The notes under the pieces were generated by a model, which worked only from the letters and a program-made list of their open reading frames with translations, made no database searches and had not been told where the DNA came from. From positions 168,773-232,772 of the forward strand of contig NZ_JAHKPU010000020.1 of the NCBI RefSeq assembly GCF_018860505.1: DNA of 64,000 nucleotides, read 5' to 3'. A program made the position numbers and the translations under genes. Position 1 is the stretch's first letter; every line of letters starts with the position of its first letter. Shown in pieces: positions 1 to 8,949 of the stretch. This DNA comes from Pacificibacter marinus (GTDB lineage: Bacteria; Pseudomonadota; Alphaproteobacteria; Rhodobacterales; Rhodobacteraceae).

Positions 1-87
1 TTGATGCCCGGGTCTGCCAAAACGCGCTTGGCTGATGCCCTTGGAGCAAAAGAATTCAACTTACCAAATGATGCACCGCAGACTTGA
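1..87 (+). CDS. C-terminal fragment of an unidentified gene
   Basis: The first reading frame is open from the window edge to a TGA and encodes 28 residues (start LMPGSAKTRLADAL, end NDAPQT). The gene begins before the window. Codon use looks like the neighbouring genes and the frame stops just before the hemH leader, so a real gene end is plausible. I do not recognise the family from this short tail, and it could also be a chance open frame. Confidence 0.35.
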   Translation: MMPGSAKTRLADALGAKEFNLPNDAPQT

Positions 88-93
88 ACAATT

Positions 94-122
94 TTGACTG
101 CGCCCTAGCCTAACAGAATACA
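94..122 (+). promoter_or_regulatory. Candidate promoter of hemH
   Basis: A TTGACT element is followed after 17 bases by AATACA, about 20 bases upstream of the hemH start codon. The -35 element is good and the -10 element is weak. This is a pattern match only. Confidence 0.3.
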
Positions 123-140
123 AAAAGACAGGATCACGCG

Positions 141-1226
141 ATGGGAACCATGAAGCCAACACGGCTCAACACAAATGCCGACGATGCCGTTTGCCCAGCG
201 CATGCGACAACGGATCACCCAAAGATTCCAAAGCAAAAAATCGGAGTGCTTTTGGCAAATTTGGGCACACCTGATGCGACAGACTATTGGTCTATGCGCA
301 AATATCTGAGTGAGTTTTTATCGGACAAGCGTGTTGTCGATTATCCTGCTTGGAAATGGCAACCAATATTGCAGGGCATCATCTTGTCCGTCCGCCCGTC
401 AAAATCTGGCGCTGCTTATAAATCCATCTGGAACAACGAGGCAAATGAAAGTCCGCTTGCGACAATCACAAAGCAACAAACATCCGCCATTTCAGCCGCG
501 TTAGAGTCTAAATATGGTGACGAGGTGGTGGTCGATTACTGCATGCGATATGGAAATCCATCGACCAAATCTAAGGTGGCCGAAATGGTTTCTGAAGGCT
601 GTACAAAGATCCTGTTTTTTTCGCTTTATCCGCAATACGCAGGAGCGACGGTCGCAACGGCAAACGATCAATTCTTTCGTGCTCTGATGGAAGAAAATTG
701 GCAACCTGCTGTGCGCACGGTCGAGCCCTATTTTGACAAACCTGAATACATTAATGCCTTGGCGCAATCCATTGAGCGTAGCTATGCCAATGCGGCAAAA
801 AAACCAGATATTTTAATTTGCTCATATCATGGCTTGCCAGAGCGTTACCTAAAGGAAGGCGGCGATCCTTATCATTGCCACTGCCACAAAACGACACGAT
901 TGCTTAAAGAAAAGCTAGGTTGGGCTGATACGGAAATCATGACAACCTTCCAATCCAAATTTGGACCCGAAGAATGGCTTCAACCCTACACGGTTGAAGA
1001 GGTTGCGCGTCAGGCAGAGGCCGGCAACAAAAGCATCGCGGTCTGCGCGCCAGCCTTTTCCGCCGATTGCATCGAGACACTTGAAGAAATCAACGAGGAA
1101 ATCAAAGAAAGCTTTGAGCACGCTGGCGGCAAAGATTTCTTGTACATTCCCTGCCTCAATGACGACGAGGCGCATATTTCAGCGCTGTGCACAGTCATAG
1201 AAACCAATCTAGCAGGCTGGGTATAG
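141..1226 (+). CDS. hemH: Ferrochelatase
   Basis: This 361-residue protein inserts Fe2+ into protoporphyrin IX, the last step of haem synthesis, at the cytoplasmic face of the membrane. Family motifs are visible: GVLLANLGTPDA near residue 34, the central FFSLYPQYAGAT block, the SYHGLPERY motif with the conserved His near residue 229, and FQSKFGPEEWL followed by the late CPAFSADCIETLEEI region (here CAPAFSADCIETLEE). The length is normal, with a somewhat long N-terminus before the first motif. An AGGA ribosome site precedes the ATG. It ends at a bidirectional terminator shared with the convergent L,D-transpeptidase gene, so it is probably transcribed alone. Other haem-related genes in the window are hemW, hemJ and hemD, so the pathway is scattered. 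Confidence 0.96.
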   Translation: MGTMKPTRLNTNADDAVCPAHATTDHPKIPKQKIGVLLANLGTPDATDYWSMRKYLSEFLSDKRVVDYPAWKWQPILQGIILSVRPSKSGAAYKSIWNNEANESPLATITKQQTSAISAALESKYGDEVVVDYCMRYGNPSTKSKVAEMVSEGCTKILFFSLYPQYAGATVATANDQFFRALMEENWQPAVRTVEPYFDKPEYINALAQSIERSYANAAKKPDILICSYHGLPERYLKEGGDPYHCHCHKTTRLLKEKLGWADTEIMTTFQSKFGPEEWLQPYTVEEVARQAEAGNKSIAVCAPAFSADCIETLEEINEEIKESFEHAGGKDFLYIPCLNDDEAHISALCTVIETNLAGWV

Positions 1227-1233
1227 GGCATAA

Positions 1234-1267
1234 AAAATGGCGGCCCCGATCGCAGGGTCGCCATTTT
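1234..1267. terminator. Bidirectional terminator between hemH and an L,D-transpeptidase gene
   Basis: AAAATGGCG pairs with CGCCATTTT, extended inward by a wobble pair and CCC/GGG. The A-rich left side and T-rich right side let it serve both convergent genes. Confidence 0.75.
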
Positions 1268-1288
1268 ATAAATGTCGGTGCAATTGCG

Positions 1289-1882
1289 TTAAATCAACAA
1301 AACCTGTGCGCCGTTGCCAACAAGCCCGTACAATTCTTTGATGTGCTCGTTATACAAACCGATGCAGCCATTTGACGAACGACGGCCAATTTTGCGTGTG
1401 TCATGCGTCCCGTGAATGCGATAATAGGTCCACGACAGGTACAAAGCATGTGTGCCCAACGGATTGTCTGGGCCTGGGCCGACAAAACTTGGCCATTCAG
1501 GATTGCGAATGCGCATAGATGGCGTTGGAGCCCATGATGGACCCTCGACCTTACGGATGACAGATGTCCGGCCAAGGCGTGTGAGATCTTCGGACAATGG
1601 AACTGAAGTTGGATACAGTTTGTAAAGCGATTGATCTTCGCTCCAATAATGCAATGCTCTGGATGTCGTATCGACCAAAATCGCGCCATTGCGCGTATTG
1701 TCAAAATACGGACGCCAATCCAAAGAGCGAAAGCTCGAAATATTACGACGCACGACTTCAGAAATATCGCGCTCAACTTCTGTAGTGTTATCAGTCTGCG
1801 CCAAAGCGGGTGCAGCCACACAAGCAGTGGACACTGCAACAAAGGCGCGTCTTGAGAGTTTGGTATCGACTTTATTGGTCAT
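1289..1882 (-). CDS. L,D-transpeptidase (YkuD family), Tat-type signal
   Basis: This is a YkuD-fold transpeptidase, about 197 residues, expected to make 3-3 cross-links in peptidoglycan or attach proteins to it in the periplasm. The active-site pattern HGT...RSSNGCIGL is present near the C-terminus, with the catalytic Cys in NGC. The N-terminus reads SRRAFVAVSTACVAAPALAQ, which looks like a twin-arginine signal with an ALA-Q cleavage site. The ATG at 1882 is preferred over an upstream TTG because it gives a sensible signal peptide. The protein shares its neighbourhood with a CAP-domain lipoprotein and a second YkuD protein. Its substrate cannot be read from the sequence. Confidence 0.9.
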   Translation of the reverse strand: MTNKVDTKLSRRAFVAVSTACVAAPALAQTDNTTEVERDISEVVRRNISSFRSLDWRPYFDNTRNGAILVDTTSRALHYWSEDQSLYKLYPTSVPLSEDLTRLGRTSVIRKVEGPSWAPTPSMRIRNPEWPSFVGPGPDNPLGTHALYLSWTYYRIHGTHDTRKIGRRSSNGCIGLYNEHIKELYGLVGNGAQVLLI

Positions 1883-2043
1883 AATGGACCCCAAAACAGT
1901 TATTTCATAATGCCATGTATATGGCGCGATTGTCGCAGTCGCAAATCAAACAATCATTGGCAGCGAAAACACGCGGACATGATTTGATCATACATCATTT
2001 TCAGGATAGGTGATTCTAAGATCGTATTCGGGGTACTAAAAAA

Positions 2044-2580
2044 ATGACGCGTTTCATTGTTCTGCTTCTTGTTTCTATTATCGGCCTAAGTGCGTGCGAA
2101 AGCAACACCCCCGCATTGGGACCGGACGGGAAACCGCTGCCACGTGTTTATCGGATCAGCGCTCGTGAAGAGGCCAAGGTTCAATACCGTATGCTGGATT
2201 CAATCAACGCCTTGCGCGCCGCAGCTGGCGCACCAGAAATCAAGTTGAATTCCAACCTCAACGCAGCGGCGGCCACTCATTCGCAAGACATGAAAAACCA
2301 AAATCGCCCGTGGCATTTCGGATCTGATGGATCATCGCCCATCGATCGCGTTGCACGCTCAGGCTATATCGGCACAATGCTCGGCGAAAACATTTCGGAA
2401 ACGTATGAATCCGAATTGGAAACATTGGGCGCGTGGATGGAGCAGCCAGATACACGCGAGATCATTTTGGATCGTCGCGCGACAGACCTTGGCTTTGCAT
2501 GGTTCCAAGAACAAGGCGGCAAACTTTGGTGGACAATGATTTTGGGTAGCGCAGCGCCGCAGTTCGCCAGCGCCGAATAA
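2044..2580 (+). CDS. CAP-domain (SCP/PR-1-like) lipoprotein
   Basis: The 178-residue product begins with a hydrophobic signal ending in LSAC, a lipobox, so Cys18 is likely lipidated. The rest is a bacterial CAP (CAP/SCP/PR-1) domain: LDSINALRAAAGAPEIKLN, the AAATHSQDM helix, a WHFGSDG segment carrying a conserved His, GENI, and a terminal LGFAWF...WWTMILG strand. Bacterial CAP proteins are extracytoplasmic and their activities are mostly unknown. It sits between two L,D-transpeptidase genes on the opposite strand, which suggests but does not prove a cell-envelope role. It is convergent with the second one, with only 15 bases between the stops and no clear terminator. Confidence 0.88.
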   Translation: MTRFIVLLLVSIIGLSACESNTPALGPDGKPLPRVYRISAREEAKVQYRMLDSINALRAAAGAPEIKLNSNLNAAAATHSQDMKNQNRPWHFGSDGSSPIDRVARSGYIGTMLGENISETYESELETLGAWMEQPDTREIILDRRATDLGFAWFQEQGGKLWWTMILGSAAPQFASAE

Positions 2581-2595
2581 CACACGGCCCCCGCC

Positions 2596-3096
2596 CTAAG
2601 GATGGATGTCGATTTGCGTTCCTGTGGCAACCATCATGTAAATTTCTTCCATGTGCCTGTCCTTAACGGCAATACAGCCTGCAGTCCAATCACGCCCACG
2701 GCCTTTATGTTCACCCGCTCGGCCGTGAATGAAAATTTCACCGCCAGGACTGCGGCCATTTGCACGCGCATAGGCGATATCACGACTGTTTGGATAAGAG
2801 ATTCCAATCGAGAGATGATACTGGGACTGCGGGTTTTTACGATCAATAATGTAGCTGCCTTCAGGCGTTTTGCCATCACCTTCAAATTGCTTATGCCCCA
2901 CAGGAACGCCGCCAAGGCCAACCTTGTATTTTTTCAACACTTTGGTTCCGCTTAACAAGTACAGTCGACGCCTGCCCTTATACAGCACCACACGAGTCAC
3001 GCGCGGCCCAGTATATGGTGCTAAAGTGCGTGAAAACGCGACTGTGGGGAAAAGGCTAACCGCAGCCAAGACTGCTATAAATTTGCGGCGTTCCAT
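2596..3096 (-). CDS. Second L,D-transpeptidase (YkuD family)
   Basis: A 166-residue periplasmic YkuD-domain protein. It starts with a signal peptide (MERRKFIAVLAAVSLFPTVAFS). The catalytic region is IHGRAGEHKG followed by DWTAGCIAV, giving the His and the nucleophilic Cys. An in-frame ORF extends further upstream but would run into the RNA methyltransferase gene and bury the signal sequence, so the internal ATG at 3096 is chosen. It is shorter than and clearly distinct from the YkuD protein at 1289, so the two are not a recent duplication. The VGLGGVPVGHKQFEGDGKTPEG block resembles small murein L,D-transpeptidases of the ErfK/YafK-like group. Confidence 0.88.
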   Translation of the reverse strand: MERRKFIAVLAAVSLFPTVAFSRTLAPYTGPRVTRVVLYKGRRRLYLLSGTKVLKKYKVGLGGVPVGHKQFEGDGKTPEGSYIIDRKNPQSQYHLSIGISYPNSRDIAYARANGRSPGGEIFIHGRAGEHKGRGRDWTAGCIAVKDRHMEEIYMMVATGTQIDIHP

Positions 3097-3163
3097 TATT
3101 ATATCCAAACCTGTTTTCGCTGCGTATACGCCAGCAATCACAATGCTCAAAGTAAATTCTGTG

Positions 3164-4381
3164 TCAGGTGCGACTGAATTTCGCCGCGATTTCCACGTGA
3201 GGCGACCACCTGAACTGATCCACAACATGTAGCCAATCGATTTCGAATCCTGCCTCAACAAGCGTTTTTGCGTCTCGCCCAAATGTCACAGGGTTACAGG
3301 ACACGAAACCAATCGATTGCAATTTGCTTTTGGCCAATTCACCCGTTTGCGCCAAAGCACCTGCACGCGGCGGATCGATGATTGCTGCATCAAATTTGTT
3401 CAACTCTTCCGGCAACAAAGGTTGGCGAAACAAGTCACGCGTGGCAACCGTGACGGGCTTTAATCCAGAGGCTGTTTTCCACGCTTCTGACAGGCTGTTA
3501 AGCATCACATGCTCGCCCTCAACCGCATAAACCTCGGCAAATTCTGCCATGGGCAGAGCAAAGGTGCCGCAGCCAGAAAAGAGATCCACCACACGCTCAG
3601 CGCCAGACACGGCCTCTTTCATCAATGCAATCAAAGTCTGCTCGCCGTGGCGTGTAGCTTGCAAAAATGCACCCGGAGGCGGCACAAGGCGTGCGCGCCC
3701 AAATGACAAAAAGGGGCGGGTTTCTTGCACAACCTCATCGCCGTTCCATGACAAGCGAATGATCCCGTACTCGCGGACAACAGCAGCCAAACTAGAGCGC
3801 AATTCCATGTCGAGTTCTTTGCCATCCACAACAGAAACATCCAAGCCAGCGTCGGAATCCGTCACTGTAATAGCCATCTCAACACGACGTGACCCACCGA
3901 TCTGAACCAAAGCCTCAAATGCAGGCATCCCGTCCATAATTTTTTGCGTCATCAACACACAATTAGGCACGAGCACCAAAGTACCAGAGGCACGACCATG
4001 CAATCCAACCAAAACCCCTTTTTTCGTACGTCGGCCTGCGAAGGTCGCGCGCCGACGTGATTGTCTTGGTGAAGTGAAAACACTCGAAATCGGCACATCA
4101 ATGCCTTGATGCGATAAGGCTGTACGTACAACATCAGATTTCCAACTCGCAACGAAATCGTCTGACGCATGCTGTAACGCACAACCACCGCAAGATTTAA
4201 AATGCACGCAAGGGGGTTTCACGCGATCAGGTGATGGTGTGACAATGCTTGGGCTTACCATGCGGTCGCCCGAGATGTCGCCTTCAACGATTTCACCGGG
4301 CAATGTTTTAGCTGCAAAGATTGGACCAGTCGCGATACCATCGCCGTGGTGCCCAAGTCGTGTGATTTCTATCTGTGTCAT
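3164..4381 (-). CDS. Fe-S-dependent RNA uracil-C5 methyltransferase (RlmD/RumA-like)
   Basis: About 405 residues, a class I SAM-dependent methyltransferase of the TrmA/RlmC/RlmD family, expected to methylate a uracil in rRNA. An N-terminal TRAM-like segment (ITRLGHHGDGI) is followed by a cysteine cluster CVHFKSCGGC with a later PNC, matching the four-Cys Fe-S site of RlmD. The SAM-binding motif is DLFSGCGTFALPMA and the catalytic nucleophile lies in SCNPVTFGRD. The first ATG of the open frame is skipped in favour of MTQIEITRLG, which overlaps the end of the upstream nucleotidyltransferase gene by 4 bases, so the two are translationally coupled. The exact target uracil is not decided by sequence alone. 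Confidence 0.88.
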   Translation of the reverse strand: MTQIEITRLGHHGDGIATGPIFAAKTLPGEIVEGDISGDRMVSPSIVTPSPDRVKPPCVHFKSCGGCALQHASDDFVASWKSDVVRTALSHQGIDVPISSVFTSPRQSRRRATFAGRRTKKGVLVGLHGRASGTLVLVPNCVLMTQKIMDGMPAFEALVQIGGSRRVEMAITVTDSDAGLDVSVVDGKELDMELRSSLAAVVREYGIIRLSWNGDEVVQETRPFLSFGRARLVPPPGAFLQATRHGEQTLIALMKEAVSGAERVVDLFSGCGTFALPMAEFAEVYAVEGEHVMLNSLSEAWKTASGLKPVTVATRDLFRQPLLPEELNKFDAAIIDPPRAGALAQTGELAKSKLQSIGFVSCNPVTFGRDAKTLVEAGFEIDWLHVVDQFRWSPHVEIAAKFSRT

Positions 4382-5541
4382 GTCGACTTGGTTTCCAATA
4401 TTTGCATCAATTTCGCCTTGGTTAGGGCAAAACCGGACGCCAGCCAAGCATGTTGTAGCGTCTTCAACGCCGCCCCAAGTTCAGCACCAGTATATTCGGG
4501 CATTAAATCTTGGGCTCTGACTGGAAAAACCTGCTGAGATGCAGCCAAAATTTGCGATTTTACATCGGCTTGTAATGGCTGTTCAAACACAGCCGCGCGC
4601 AATGCTGCAGTACAAAGCGCCATGTCAGCACCTTCCTCAAATGCGATCTCATAAACTGAACGCCCATGGCCCATCGCGTCTTTAAATTTCGCAAGCCGCA
4701 CAGATTGCTTTTTCGACAGCTTGAGCAAAGGCCCAGCATCTTCACCGCCCAGCGCGGCAAGTCGCGCCATCGGATCGATATGGAATTCTTGTGTCACATA
4801 GGGGTAAAGCGAACGCCCAGACGCGCCCGGCAAAATGGCTTGCAGAACGCCAGCCGCCTCCATCGCGCCAATCGCCATGCTTGGATCAGGCGCAGATAAA
4901 AGTTTAATGATTTCAGATCCTACGCGTTCTTTAGACAGGCCACTCAATCCGTCTAAGTTTTCAGCACACCCTGCCAGTGCATCCGCATCAAGGCCGACAT
5001 CTTCATCGCCGTACATCGCGTGAAACCTGAAAAACCGCAGAATACGCAGATAGTCCTCACGGATACGATCCTGAGGCACGCCGATGAAGCGCACCTTGCG
5101 TGCGACCAAGTCAGTTATACCGCCAAGCGGATCCAAGATTGCGCCGTTCAAATCCACATAAAGTGCATTCATCGTAAAGTCACGGCGACAAGCATCCTCT
5201 TGTAAACTGTCAGAAAACGCAACAATAGCGCGGCGCCCATCTGTGGCAACATCGCGCCGAAATGTCGTTATTTCAAAGGGTTCGCCACCCGTGATGACGG
5301 TCACCGTACCATGTTCAATCCCTGTGGGAATGGCTTTCAACCCAGCCGATTTCGCAAGCTCCATCACAGCTTCAGGCCGCATCGGCGTCGAGATGTCCAG
5401 ATCGGTGACAGGCACACCCATCAAACTGTTGCGTATACAACCGCCGACAAAATAGGCCGATTGATCTGCTGATTTGAACATTTTAATAACAGTTTGAGTG
5501 GCTTCAGCTTGGAACCAATCGCATGTTTTTACCGACTTCAC
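4378..5541 (-). CDS. CCA tRNA nucleotidyltransferase family protein
   Basis: A class II nucleotidyltransferase of the poly(A) polymerase / CCA-adding family, about 387 residues. The head domain carries YFVGGCIRNSLMGVPVTDLDIST with the metal-binding Asp pair, then FRRDVATDGRR and EDACRRDFTMNALY, and DRIREDYLRILRFFRFHA in the neck. CCA-adding activity on tRNA 3' ends is the likely role. The GTG at 5541 gives a 4-base overlap (GTGA) with the preceding Nudix gene. The alternative upstream ATG lies deep within that gene and would add an atypical N-terminus. It belongs to a minus-strand run hslO, Nudix, CCA enzyme, RNA methyltransferase. Confidence 0.88.
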   Translation of the reverse strand: MKSVKTCDWFQAEATQTVIKMFKSADQSAYFVGGCIRNSLMGVPVTDLDISTPMRPEAVMELAKSAGLKAIPTGIEHGTVTVITGGEPFEITTFRRDVATDGRRAIVAFSDSLQEDACRRDFTMNALYVDLNGAILDPLGGITDLVARKVRFIGVPQDRIREDYLRILRFFRFHAMYGDEDVGLDADALAGCAENLDGLSGLSKERVGSEIIKLLSAPDPSMAIGAMEAAGVLQAILPGASGRSLYPYVTQEFHIDPMARLAALGGEDAGPLLKLSKKQSVRLAKFKDAMGHGRSVYEIAFEEGADMALCTAALRAAVFEQPLQADVKSQILAASQQVFPVRAQDLMPEYTGAELGAALKTLQHAWLASGFALTKAKLMQILETKST

Positions 5542-6137
5542 AGACTGACCTTTTGTGCGAAAGATCGCAAAACCCGCGCGGTGGCACCCCAAATATAATA
5601 GGGCCCATAGGGCACGGTATAAAACTTGCGGACCTGTCTGCGCCAAATGCGTGACTGAATTGTGTAATTCGACATATCCAAAACATGCGCCAAAGGCACT
5701 TCAAACATCTCGGACACTTCAGCCACTTCTAAACGAGGAATGAAATCTTGCGTGACCCAGCCAACCACAGGATGCATGGTATAATTCGATATAGTTTCAT
5801 GGCTGGGTAACTCGCCAAGCACATCGACGTTTTCAGGCGGAAGGCCGATTTCTTCATCAGCTTCACGTAAAGCGGCCGCAATATGTGTCGCATCGGTGGG
5901 GTCGACACGCCCACCCGGAAACGCAATTTGACCCGGATGATGTTTGATCGTTGAGGATCGTTTTGTGAGAATAAGCTGCAGACCGGAATCTCGCTCAACA
6001 ATCGGCAAAAGCACACCTGCGGGCTTTAAAACAACAGCTTTTGGTCGCGCCTTAGGATTGAGATCAAAATCAGAGGACGGGCGGCCATCATGTGACAGCG
6101 CCCGTTCAATCTTCAGTCTATCAATCCGCGTCACCAT
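5538..6137 (-). CDS. Nudix hydrolase, probable coenzyme A pyrophosphatase (NudL-like)
   Basis: The roughly 199-residue protein has the Nudix box GGRVDPTDATHIAAALREADEEIGL preceded by LTKRSSTIKHHPGQIAFPGG. That preceding block is the signature of the CoA-diphosphatase subgroup, which cleaves CoA and acyl-CoA to 4'-phosphopantetheine and 3',5'-ADP. A start at MVTRIDRLK overlaps the end of hslO by 17 bases, whereas the longer in-frame start overlaps it further. Coupling to hslO and to the downstream CCA enzyme suggests one operon. Substrate assignment is by motif only. Confidence 0.87.
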   Translation of the reverse strand: MVTRIDRLKIERALSHDGRPSSDFDLNPKARPKAVVLKPAGVLLPIVERDSGLQLILTKRSSTIKHHPGQIAFPGGRVDPTDATHIAAALREADEEIGLPPENVDVLGELPSHETISNYTMHPVVGWVTQDFIPRLEVAEVSEMFEVPLAHVLDMSNYTIQSRIWRRQVRKFYTVPYGPYYIWGATARVLRSFAQKVSL

Positions 6138-7122
6138 CGGTCTTTGCCTTTGCTTCGAACCCAAGAGTTGTTGGATCCATAACGTAATGCGCACCACAGA
6201 ATTGACAATCTGCAGAAACAGTACCTTCTTCAGTTGTCATCGTGGCAATGTCTTTCGCGGAATAGATTGAAAGACTGTTACGCACACTTTTCTCGGAGCA
6301 GCTGCATCCAAAAGTGACCGGTTGTGCATCAAACACACGGGGTTTATCCTCATGAAATAAGCGCACCAACAAATCTGTTGGTTGCACACTTGGTCCGATC
6401 AATTCTAATGGATCAACGGTATCAAGCAAGATATTAGCGCGATTCCAGTTTTCAAAGTCATCCCCATCCAAAATATCGGATGCCGTCAACAAACCCTCGT
6501 CGCTTGTGCTTTCAAGAGGTGCCGCACTTGGCGATGCTTTAGGCATTTTTTGTAACATAACACCGCCAGCACGCCATTTTTCATCGTCTCCTGCAAGCGT
6601 AGAACGACCAAAAGCCAATTCAAAACGTGTTGGAAGTTGCTCAGACTGCGCAAAATACGCCTCAGCACAACGAGATAGCGACTCAGCGGTTAGCGGCGTA
6701 ATGCCTTGATAAGGTTTATTGCCCTCACCTTGGTCGATCAAAATCGCGAAATAGCCTTTTCCAACCTGGTCATAGGCAGTGCCATTGGGGTCAAGGCGCT
6801 CCGCATCATACGACGCATATGCACGAATACGCGCAGGTTTGCCGTCAGCGGAGGGCGCATAATAATCGGTCGCAATAATGCGGGCAGGGCCATCGCTGCG
6901 AATTTGAATAGACAGCTTCCACCGCAATTTGATTGTTTGACCAATCATTGCTGTCAGCAAAGCAACTTCAGCGACAAGCGCCTCGATCACTGGCGGGTAA
7001 TCGTGTTGCTCGAGAACTTGCTCAAGAACACCATCAAGGCGGGCCACACGGCCGCGCACATCTGATTGATCGAGTTGAAACGGGAGAACAGTGTCATCCC
7101 AAGCGATTTTTGATCCAAGCAT
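6121..7122 (-). CDS. hslO: Hsp33 redox-regulated chaperone
   Basis: Hsp33 is a cytoplasmic holdase switched on by oxidative unfolding. The 333-residue sequence carries the C-terminal redox-switch cysteines as CSC at residues 273-275 and CQFC at 306-309, the CxC...CxxC zinc site, followed by GAHYVMD. The N-terminal domain has TAMIGQTIKLRWKLSIQI and the GKGYFAILID region. A long, low-conservation segment (about residues 190-225) in the middle is the likely linker and is rich in Ser and Pro. It is the first gene of the minus-strand run ending at 2596 or 3164. The spacing to the divergent Nudix gene is 77 bases. Confidence 0.95.
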   Translation of the reverse strand: MLGSKIAWDDTVLPFQLDQSDVRGRVARLDGVLEQVLEQHDYPPVIEALVAEVALLTAMIGQTIKLRWKLSIQIRSDGPARIIATDYYAPSADGKPARIRAYASYDAERLDPNGTAYDQVGKGYFAILIDQGEGNKPYQGITPLTAESLSRCAEAYFAQSEQLPTRFELAFGRSTLAGDDEKWRAGGVMLQKMPKASPSAAPLESTSDEGLLTASDILDGDDFENWNRANILLDTVDPLELIGPSVQPTDLLVRLFHEDKPRVFDAQPVTFGCSCSEKSVRNSLSIYSAKDIATMTTEEGTVSADCQFCGAHYVMDPTTLGFEAKAKTDGDAD

Positions 7123-7199
7123 TTTCGGTTCCCTTGCACGTCGCAGGTTGGCATACCTTGTTCATATAAGGGCGGCAACCTCTGGGAAAAGGGCTAGAT

Positions 7200-7655
7200 A
7201 TGATTCGACGCTATGGTGATCCAAAAATAAACGGTATTTCCTATACGATGCGCCCCGGTGCATACGCTATTTTGCCTTTGAATGGCTCTTTGCTGTTGAC
7301 CCATCAAGCGGCCCCTAGTCCAGAATTTCAGCTTCCGGGTGGCGGCATCGACAAGGGCGAATCCTCGATCGCAGCATTACATCGTGAAGTCATTGAGGAA
7401 ACGGGCTGGCGAATTTCAAAACCACAATTTTTACATGCCTTTCGTAGGTTCGTGTTCATGCCTGACTACAATATGTGGGCGGAAAAACTGTGTAAAATAT
7501 ACGTTGCGCGCCCTGTTCGACGTCTCGGAGATCCAACTGAAATTGGTCATACCGCAAAATGGGTGCCCTTTGCGCAAACGCTCGCCTGTCTTGGAAACCC
7601 AGGTGATAGAGCCGCCGTTACTCAGTACTTGAGCCTGTATACTCAAGAAGAATAG
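7200..7655 (+). CDS. Nudix hydrolase
   Basis: The 151-residue protein has a canonical Nudix box, GGGIDKGESSIAALHREVIEETGW, at about residues 47-70. The substrate is not evident. The sequence before the box (AYAILPLNGSLLLTHQ) and the acidic pocket resemble small NTP/ADP-X pyrophosphohydrolases. It is transcribed opposite to hslO and runs 38 bases into the 3' end of the convergent REC-PP2C gene, so no terminator separates them. It is distinct from the CoA-type Nudix protein at 5538. Confidence 0.88.
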   Translation: MIRRYGDPKINGISYTMRPGAYAILPLNGSLLLTHQAAPSPEFQLPGGGIDKGESSIAALHREVIEETGWRISKPQFLHAFRRFVFMPDYNMWAEKLCKIYVARPVRRLGDPTEIGHTAKWVPFAQTLACLGNPGDRAAVTQYLSLYTQEE

Positions 7656-8898
7656 CTGAAATATCGTCGGGAAAGTCTTTATCATTATTGAAATTGTTCA
7701 GGTCCCAAAGCATCGTGTCAAAAAATGCGCTGCCTGTCAGGTCTGCTATATTTTCGACTAATGAGATGAATCCATCCTCTCCCAACATGCCATTGGTGCC
7801 ATCAGGGCATTCAGTGACACCATCAGACAACAAAATGATCCTTTCGCCCATGGAAATTTGGATCTCAAAATCGTCAAATATGGCCTCGGGAATCAAGCCA
7901 ACAGGCAACCCGCCCTCCCCGAAGTACTCAACCGTTCCGTCTTTACGCTGAATCGCTGGATGAGGATGACCACACTGAGCCATAACAAACTTGCCATTTG
8001 TCCGATCAAAATGCCCCAAAATCATAGTAAAATAGAGATCCGTCTCCATTTCTTTCAGCATCATTGTGTTGAGTGTTTTTGCCACTTTTGCAGGTGATTT
8101 GGCGATATGCCTGCCATCTTCAGTGTGTGCGATAGCAAGGTTTTGGTCGGAGGTTGAGCCTGTCAAATAAGCCGCGAGACGTGCCGTCATCAGTGCCGAG
8201 GCAACACCATGCCCCGATACGTCTATCGAAAACACACCAAACTGATTGTCATTTATTGGAAAAAAACCAACAAGATCGCCACCAACGTGGCCGCTTGGGC
8301 GTAACAAAAGTGACACCTGAGCCGTATCAAAATCTTTGAATCGGTCTTTTACAAGCGATTGTTGCAGTTTACGCGCCTCAACAAGATCGCGATCAAGCGA
8401 ATCATAAAGCCCGGAAATTTCCTGTAATGTTGAGGTAACCAGTTCATTTTTTGCAGACAGTTCACGTTGCATGCGCAATATACGTTCACCCGCACGGATA
8501 CGCGCCAAAAGTTCATCGCCAGCAACCGGTTTCGTCAAAAAATCATCTGCACCAACATCTAACCCTTCTGCCACTTCTGCCTTGTCTGACTTTGACGTCA
8601 ACAAGATGAAGTATCCATAGTCTTCACGGTCTAATGATCTGAAAATACGGCAAAAATCCAGACCATTAAGTCCAGGCATCATCCAGTCAGAAACAATGAG
8701 GTCAATTTTTTCTGTTTCACAAATCATCAAAGCAGCATCCCCTGACTCTGCCTCGAACACCGTATAGCCCCATCGCCCAAGATAGGATGACAATATACGT
8801 CGCTGTGCCCGCGAGTCGTCGACAACCAACACGTTGTTTACGACACCTCGCCCAGGGGCGGATGTAAGATATGCTTGCTTTTGTTGCGCGATTGCCAA
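7618..8898 (-). CDS. Response regulator with PP2C/SpoIIE phosphatase output
   Basis: The 426-residue protein has a receiver domain (about 22-140; phospho-acceptor Asp71 in VSDWMMPG, Lys in TKPV), a helical/coiled-coil linker (about 145-190), and a SpoIIE-type PP2C serine phosphatase domain (about 200-420; GHVGGDLVGFF, SIDVSGHGV and LSDGVTECP supply metal-binding Asp residues). Such proteins act in partner switching, dephosphorylating an anti-anti-sigma STAS protein when the receiver is phosphorylated. The layout resembles RbaY, the Rhodobacter capsulatus PP2C regulator that influences gene transfer agent production, but no RbaV/RbaW-like partner is in this window. It is divergent from a small Hpt gene, and a CtrA-type box lies between them. 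Confidence 0.9.
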   Translation of the reverse strand: MAIAQQKQAYLTSAPGRGVVNNVLVVDDSRAQRRILSSYLGRWGYTVFEAESGDAALMICETEKIDLIVSDWMMPGLNGLDFCRIFRSLDREDYGYFILLTSKSDKAEVAEGLDVGADDFLTKPVAGDELLARIRAGERILRMQRELSAKNELVTSTLQEISGLYDSLDRDLVEARKLQQSLVKDRFKDFDTAQVSLLLRPSGHVGGDLVGFFPINDNQFGVFSIDVSGHGVASALMTARLAAYLTGSTSDQNLAIAHTEDGRHIAKSPAKVAKTLNTMMLKEMETDLYFTMILGHFDRTNGKFVMAQCGHPHPAIQRKDGTVEYFGEGGLPVGLIPEAIFDDFEIQISMGERIILLSDGVTECPDGTNGMLGEDGFISLVENIADLTGSAFFDTMLWDLNNFNNDKDFPDDISAILLEYTGSSTE

Positions 8899-8949
8899 TG
8901 ACTATTCCAACCTAGATGTCGTGGTTTGCGTTACATTGGCCTGCGCAAC

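Noticed and set aside
3097..3282. Longer start for the second L,D-transpeptidase
   Set aside because: The extended frame overlaps the RNA methyltransferase gene and would hide the signal peptide.
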